Source of the DNA: Blastococcus sp. HT6-30
GTDB taxonomy: Bacteria; Actinomycetota; Actinomycetes; Mycobacteriales; Geodermatophilaceae
DNA: 64,000 nt
Assembly: GCF_039729015.1 (NCBI RefSeq)
Contig: NZ_CP155792.1
Location: 2,008,001 to 2,072,000 of the forward strand
Reading direction: 5' to 3'
The position numbers and the translations under genes are program-made. Shown here one piece after another: positions 60,281 to 64,000 of the stretch. The notes under the pieces were generated by a model. That model made no database searches. It saw only the letters and a program-made list of their open reading frames with translations, and was not told the origin of the DNA. The stretch's first letter is position 1. Every line of letters starts with the position of its first letter.

Positions 60281-61935
60281 CGACCGTGGGGATCGGGCTG
60301 TCGTCGGGGGTGAGCGCCGCCGAGGTGCTGGCCGCGGTGGACGCCGTCCTGCCCCCGGTCGCCGGCCCGGTGCGGCTGGCCACCCTCGACACGCGGTCGA
60401 CCGAGCCGGGGCTGGTCGCGGCCGCCGCACGGCGCGGCTGGCCGGTGACCGGCCACCCGGCGGCGGACCTGGCCGCCGTGCTGGTGCCCACGCCGTCGCC
60501 CGCCGTCGCGGCCCGCGTCGGCACCCCCTCCGTGGCCGAGGCGGCGGCCCTGCTCGGCGGGGGTGAACTCGTCGTCGGCAAGACCGTCCACGGCCGGGTG
60601 ACGGTCGCCGTCGCCCGGCTGCCCGACGCCGCCGGGACCGCCGTCGACGCCGAGGACCGAGGAGGTCCCGTGACCCCCGACCCGGCCGGCGAGCTGCTGC
60701 ACCCGGTGGGGCTCCGGCTCGCCGGCCGGCCCGTGGTCGTGGTGGGCGGCGGCGCGACGGCGCACCGCGGGGTCGCCGGCCTGCGGGCCGCCGGCGCAGT
60801 GGTCACCGTGGTCGGCCCCGAGGTCACCCCCGCGCTGGAGTCGCTGGCGACGACCGGCGGGATTGCCTGGGAGCGCCGGCCCTACGGCGCCGGCGACCTC
60901 GCCGGTGCCTGGTTCGCGCTGGCGGCGAGCGGGGACCCCGCGGTGGACGCGGCGGTGGCCGCGGAGGCGGAGCAGGCCCGCATCTTCTGCACCCGGGCCG
61001 ACGACCCGGCGCTGTCCAGCGCCGCACTCCCGGTCGCGGGCCGGGCGGGCGACCTGGTGGTCGCGGTCCACCGCGCCGCGGATCCCCGGCGGGCGGCCGG
61101 TGTGCGGAACGCCGTGCTGGCCGGCCTCGGCGACGGGACGCTGGCTCTCCGGTCGCCCGACGCCGGAGCCGCCCCCGGACGCGTGGTCCTCGTCGGTGGC
61201 GGCCCGGGGGATCCGGGGCTGATCACGGTGCGCGGCCGGCAGGCGCTCGCCGAGGCCGACGTCGTGCTGGTCGACCACCTGGCACCCCGGTCGCTGCTCA
61301 CGTGCCTGGCGCCCGGCGCCGAGGTGATCGACGCCGCCAAGCTCCCGCGGGGCCGGTTCATGGCGCAGGAGCGGATCAACGACCTGCTGGTGGGCCACGC
61401 GCGCGCCGGCCGGCGGGTGGTCCGGTTGAAGGGCGGCGACCCGTTCGTCTTCGGCCGCGGCATGGAGGAGCTGGCGGCCTGTACCGCCGCCGGGGTGCCG
61501 GTGGAGGTGGTGCCGGGCGTCACCAGCGCCGTCGCCGTTCCTGCCCTGGGCGGCATCCCGGTCACCCATCGCGGCCTGACCCACGAGTTCGTCGTCGTCT
61601 CCGGCCATCTGCCCCCGGGCCATCCGCAGTCGCTGGTCGACTGGGCGGCCCTCGGCCGGCTGCGCGGCACGCTCGTCGTGCTCATGGGCGTGGAGACCGC
61701 CCCCGCGATCGCCGCGGCACTGGTCGAGCACGGCCGGGCGCCGGACACCCCGGTCGCCGTCGTGGCCGACGGCTCCACCGCCACCCAGCGGAGCGTGCGC
61801 ACCACCCTCGCCGGCCTGCCGCAGGTCCTCGCCGACGGTGGCATCCGGCCACCTGCGGTCTGGGTCGTCGGCGAGGTCGTGAGCCTTGCCACCGTTTCCG
61901 AGGGCGCTCCGGCGGTGCGCCGTGACCGTGCGTGA
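60277..61935 (+). CDS. cobA: CobE/CbiG-C domain fused to siroheme synthase (Met8-SUMT, CysG/CobA type)
   Basis: 552 residues in three parts. Residues 1-130 are a CobE/CbiG C-terminal domain ([17 protein letters not shown] and V-G-K-T-V-H-G-R-V). Residues about 133-300 are a precorrin-2 dehydrogenase-like Rossmann domain ([13 protein letters not shown]). Residues about 300-540 are uroporphyrinogen-III C-methyltransferase ([25 protein letters not shown]). GTG 60277 overlaps cbiO by GTGA. An internal GTG at 60670 has AGGAGG 5 bases before it and may give a separate CysG-like product. Confidence 0.9.
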   Translation: MTTVGIGLSSGVSAAEVLAAVDAVLPPVAGPVRLATLDTRSTEPGLVAAAARRGWPVTGHPAADLAAVLVPTPSPAVAARVGTPSVAEAAALLGGGELVVGKTVHGRVTVAVARLPDAAGTAVDAEDRGGPVTPDPAGELLHPVGLRLAGRPVVVVGGGATAHRGVAGLRAAGAVVTVVGPEVTPALESLATTGGIAWERRPYGAGDLAGAWFALAASGDPAVDAAVAAEAEQARIFCTRADDPALSSAALPVAGRAGDLVVAVHRAADPRRAAGVRNAVLAGLGDGTLALRSPDAGAAPGRVVLVGGGPGDPGLITVRGRQALAEADVVLVDHLAPRSLLTCLAPGAEVIDAAKLPRGRFMAQERINDLLVGHARAGRRVVRLKGGDPFVFGRGMEELAACTAAGVPVEVVPGVTSAVAVPALGGIPVTHRGLTHEFVVVSGHLPPGHPQSLVDWAALGRLRGTLVVLMGVETAPAIAAALVEHGRAPDTPVAVVADGSTATQRSVRTTLAGLPQVLADGGIRPPAVWVVGEVVSLATVSEGAPAVRRDRA

Positions 61936-62066
61936 ACGCGTCGGCAGCGGAGGAGGAAAGGCCCGACGAACTCGTCACCCGACGTGGTGACGGCGCCGGT
62001 CGCCCCCTAGCGTGGGCCCGTCCGGACGGACCCGTCCGTCGCCCGACCGGTGACAGCCGCCCGGAC

Positions 62067-62210
62067 GCCGCCGAACCACCCGCCGGCACCGCCGGCACCC
62101 GGACCGGGGACCCATCGCACTCCCGGGGTGAAGCGACCGACCGACCCGGAAGGGCCGCCGGACGCCGGGCGTCTTCCCGCCCGAACCCGTCAGCTAACCC
62201 GGTAGGCGGC
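62067..62210 (+). promoter_or_regulatory. Cyclic di-AMP riboswitch (ydaO-yuaA class) upstream of the NlpC/P60 gene
   Basis: P1 is GCCGCC (62067-62072) with GGCGGC (62205-62210). Between are GACCGGGGACCCA, CCCGGGGTGAAGCG, GGAAGGGCCGCC, GTCTTCCCGCCCGAACCC and GTCAGCTAACCCGGTAGG. The same modules occur in the element at 24031-24172. The ribosome site AAGGA and ATG 62238 follow within 28 bases, so the switch can hide the ribosome site. The 131 bases before it (61936-62066) hold no other gene. Confidence 0.93.
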
Positions 62211-62237
62211 CGTGGAAGAAAGGAAAACCCGCCGAAC

Positions 62238-63494
62238 ATGGCGAGTTCGCTCAACCCTGCCCACCGCCGGATCACCGGCCGTCGGGCCCTGGTGGCCCTC
62301 GTGGCCGCCGGCGGTGTCGCCCTCACGCCGCTCCCCGCGTTCGCCGACCCCGAGCGGCCGACGACGTCGCAGCAGGCCGCGCAGCTGATCGCGAGCCGGG
62401 CGCACGACCTGGAAGTGCTCACCGAGCGGTACAACGAGACCCGCGAGCAGCTCAAGGCGACCCAGCAGGCCGCCGACCTGGCCGCCGAGGAGCTCACCGC
62501 CGCGCAGGCCGCCCTGGAGCGCGCCCGCGACCGGGTCCGCACCGTGGCCCGCAGCGCCTACACCGGCGACGGGCTCGGCGTCCTCGAGGCCATGCTGACC
62601 AGCGGCTCCGCCGGCGACCTGGTCGACCGGGTGGGCCTGCTCGACGCCATCGCCGCGCACAACAACGGCGTGCTGAGCGAGGCCCGTCAGGCCGGGGAGG
62701 ACGCCGACCGGGCCCGGGCCTCGGCCGAGCAGGCAGCGGAGGACGCGCGGTCCCAGGTCGACCGGGTCACCGCCGAGCGGGCCCGGCTGGACCAGCAGAT
62801 CGCGGAGTACCAGGCGCAGTACGAGCGGCTCACCGAGGAGGAGAAGCGCGCCTCCCGGGCCGCCGCGGAGCGGCACGCCGCCGAGCAGGAGGTGGCGGCT
62901 GCCCAGGAGGCGGCGGCTGCCGAGGAGGCTCCGGCCGAGCAGGCCCCGGCCCCTGCGGCGCCGCGCGCCTCGGCGCCGGTCGCCGCTGCCCCGGCTCCGG
63001 CGGCCCCGCCTGCTCCGGCTCCGGCTGCTCCGGCTCCGGCTGCTCCGGCTCCGGCTGCCCCAGCTCCGGCTGCCCCAGCTCCGGCCGCCCTGCCGGCTCC
63101 GGCCCCCGCACCCCCGCCGGCGCCGGTCGCGGGCGGGAGCGCCGCGGCCCGGACCGCGGTCGACACCGCCCTGGCCCAGGTGGGCGACCCCTACGTGTGG
63201 GCCGCCGCCGGGCCGAACGCCTTCGACTGCTCCGGGCTGGTGCAGTACGCCTACGCCGCGGCCGGCATCTCGGTGCCGCACTCGAGCCGGATGCAGTCGA
63301 CCATGGGCACCCCGGTGTCCCGGTCGGCCCTGCAGCCGGGTGACCTGCTGTTCTTCTACAGCCCGGTCAGCCACGTCGGCATCTACGTCGGCAACGGGCA
63401 GATGGTGCACGCCTCGACCTCGGGCGTGCCGGTCAAGGTCGCGTCGATCGACTCGATGGGCAGCTTCAACAGCGCCCGGCGGATCGCCGGCTGA
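62238..63494 (+). CDS. Secreted NlpC/P60 peptidoglycan endopeptidase with coiled coil
   Basis: 418 residues. The signal peptide (R-R-A-L-V-A-L-V-A-A-G-G-V-A-L-T) cleaves near A-F-A. A long coiled coil spans 45-220 and a Pro-Ala repeat hinge about 230-300. The C-terminal NlpC/P60 domain has the catalytic Cys in F-D-C-S-G-L near 330, His in V-S-H-V-G-I-Y and a polar H-A-S. RipA/IseA-type organisation cuts peptide stems at the septum. It is controlled by the c-di-AMP riboswitch just upstream. Confidence 0.93.
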   Translation: MASSLNPAHRRITGRRALVALVAAGGVALTPLPAFADPERPTTSQQAAQLIASRAHDLEVLTERYNETREQLKATQQAADLAAEELTAAQAALERARDRVRTVARSAYTGDGLGVLEAMLTSGSAGDLVDRVGLLDAIAAHNNGVLSEARQAGEDADRARASAEQAAEDARSQVDRVTAERARLDQQIAEYQAQYERLTEEEKRASRAAAERHAAEQEVAAAQEAAAAEEAPAEQAPAPAAPRASAPVAAAPAPAAPPAPAPAAPAPAAPAPAAPAPAAPAPAALPAPAPAPPPAPVAGGSAAARTAVDTALAQVGDPYVWAAAGPNAFDCSGLVQYAYAAAGISVPHSSRMQSTMGTPVSRSALQPGDLLFFYSPVSHVGIYVGNGQMVHASTSGVPVKVASIDSMGSFNSARRIAG

Positions 63495-63503
63495 TCTCGG
63501 GGC

Positions 63504-63529
63504 GCGCGGGGCGGCGGTCCGCCCCGCGC
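63504..63529 (+). terminator. 11-bp GC hairpin after the NlpC/P60 gene
   Basis: GCGCGGGGCGG (63504-63514) pairs perfectly with CCGCCCCGCGC (63519-63529) around a CGGT loop, 9 bases past the stop at 63494. Confidence 0.75.
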
Positions 63530-63578
63530 CCCCGCCTGCCCGGAGGCCCGGGCGGGCGGCGTGGGACGATCGCGTTCC

Positions 63579-64000
63579 GTGCGGGTCGGGACGCGGGGCG
63601 AGCTCCCCCGCGAGGTCAGGGTCCTGGCGGTCATCGCCTTCGTCGTGGCGTTGGGGTTCGGCATCGTCGCGCCGGCGATCCCGCTGTTCGCCCGCTCCTT
63701 CGGCGTCGGCACCACCGCCGTCGGGCTGGCGGTGAGCGCCTTCGCGTTCTTCCGCTTCGTCTCCGCGTTCAGCGGCGGCACGCTGGTCGAGCGCTTCGGC
63801 GAGCGGCTGGTGCTGGCCACCGGCCTGGCCATCGTCGCCGTGACCACCGGTGCGGCGGGGCTGGCGGGGTCCTTTCCGCTGTTCCTCGCCCTGCGGGCGG
63901 CCGGTGGCATCGGCAGCGCCATGTTCACCGTGGCCGCCCTCTCGCTGCTGCTGCGCGTCGCACCCCCGTCGCACCGAGGGCGGGCGGCCGCCACCTGGCA
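63579..64000 (+). CDS. MFS transporter, N-terminal part (runs off the window)
   Basis: The first 140 residues are present from GTG 63579. Helix 1 (V-L-A-V-I-A-F-V-V-A-L-G-F-G-I-V-A-P-A-I-P) matches sugar/drug MFS transporters, then helix 2 and V-E-R-F-G-E-R (motif A position) follow. The 3' end lies outside, so the subfamily is uncertain. Confidence 0.8.
   Translation, partial: MRVGTRGELPREVRVLAVIAFVVALGFGIVAPAIPLFARSFGVGTTAVGLAVSAFAFFRFVSAFSGGTLVERFGERLVLATGLAIVAVTTGAAGLAGSFPLFLALRAAGGIGSAMFTVAALSLLLRVAPPSHRGRAAATW

Noticed and set aside
1-64000. tRNA, rRNA, IS element or phage genes
   Set aside because: None recognised by eye; no transposase, integrase or tRNA T-loop pattern was seen, apart from the HNH 13E12-type gene.

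Overview
This window is very GC-rich, densely packed actinobacterial DNA with many GTG starts and ATGA/GTGA stop-start overlaps. A WhiB regulator, a DivIVA-like protein, a DUF222/13E12 HNH protein, a PASTA kinase, actinobacterial-type c-di-AMP riboswitches and, above all, an in-frame UAG at the selenocysteine position of a UGSC-family protein point to Geodermatophilaceae (Blastococcus, Geodermatophilus or Modestobacter-like). The genus is an inference; no rRNA or tRNA gene was seen.

Layout. 1-13.7 kb: end of a siderophore-interacting protein, a DUF2252 protein, then a minus-strand cluster of a thioredoxin-fused partner protein, a UGSC selenoprotein with a UAG selenocysteine codon and SECIS-like hairpin, and a YihY membrane protein. 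These are followed by a DivIVA-like coiled-coil protein, small stress and hydrolase genes, a TetR-MMPL export pair and an MscS channel. 13.8-24.3 kb: an SUV3-like RNA helicase, WhiB, a decayed ferredoxin reading frame, TesB, SelO, a quinone reductase, a PASTA Ser/Thr kinase with a long Pro-Ala tail divergent from a STAS-like protein, and a secreted cell-wall-type protein behind a c-di-AMP riboswitch. 24.3-37.9 kb: housekeeping and accessory metabolism (PolA-like polymerase, saccharopine-dehydrogenase-like reductase, GH13 glucosidase, CoA ester lyase, LLM flavin oxidoreductase, lipase, CoA transferase), a protein built on a perfect-phase 36-bp tandem repeat, an SRPBCC protein and two small membrane proteins.

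38-62 kb is a large cobalamin locus: cobN (minus, own cobalamin riboswitch), cobG, an inserted HNH gene, cobH-cobIJ-MFS, cobK, cbiD, cobL-cobM, an AbrB-type membrane protein, then a second cobalamin riboswitch driving chelatase(ChlI/ChlD fusion)-cobO-cobB-cbiMNQO-cobE/met8/sumt. The set covers cobalt import, siroheme/precorrin-2 synthesis, corrin ring building, cobalt insertion, a,c-amidation and adenosylation. It mixes the oxygen-dependent CobG with CbiD, the anaerobic-pathway C1 methyltransferase. Late nucleotide-loop genes are not in the window.

The end of the window holds a second c-di-AMP riboswitch upstream of an NlpC/P60 hydrolase and the start of an MFS transporter. The two c-di-AMP riboswitches, 38 kb apart, place two secreted wall-associated proteins under the same second messenger. 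The strongest unusual signal is the UAG-selenocysteine UGSC gene at 2996-3514.
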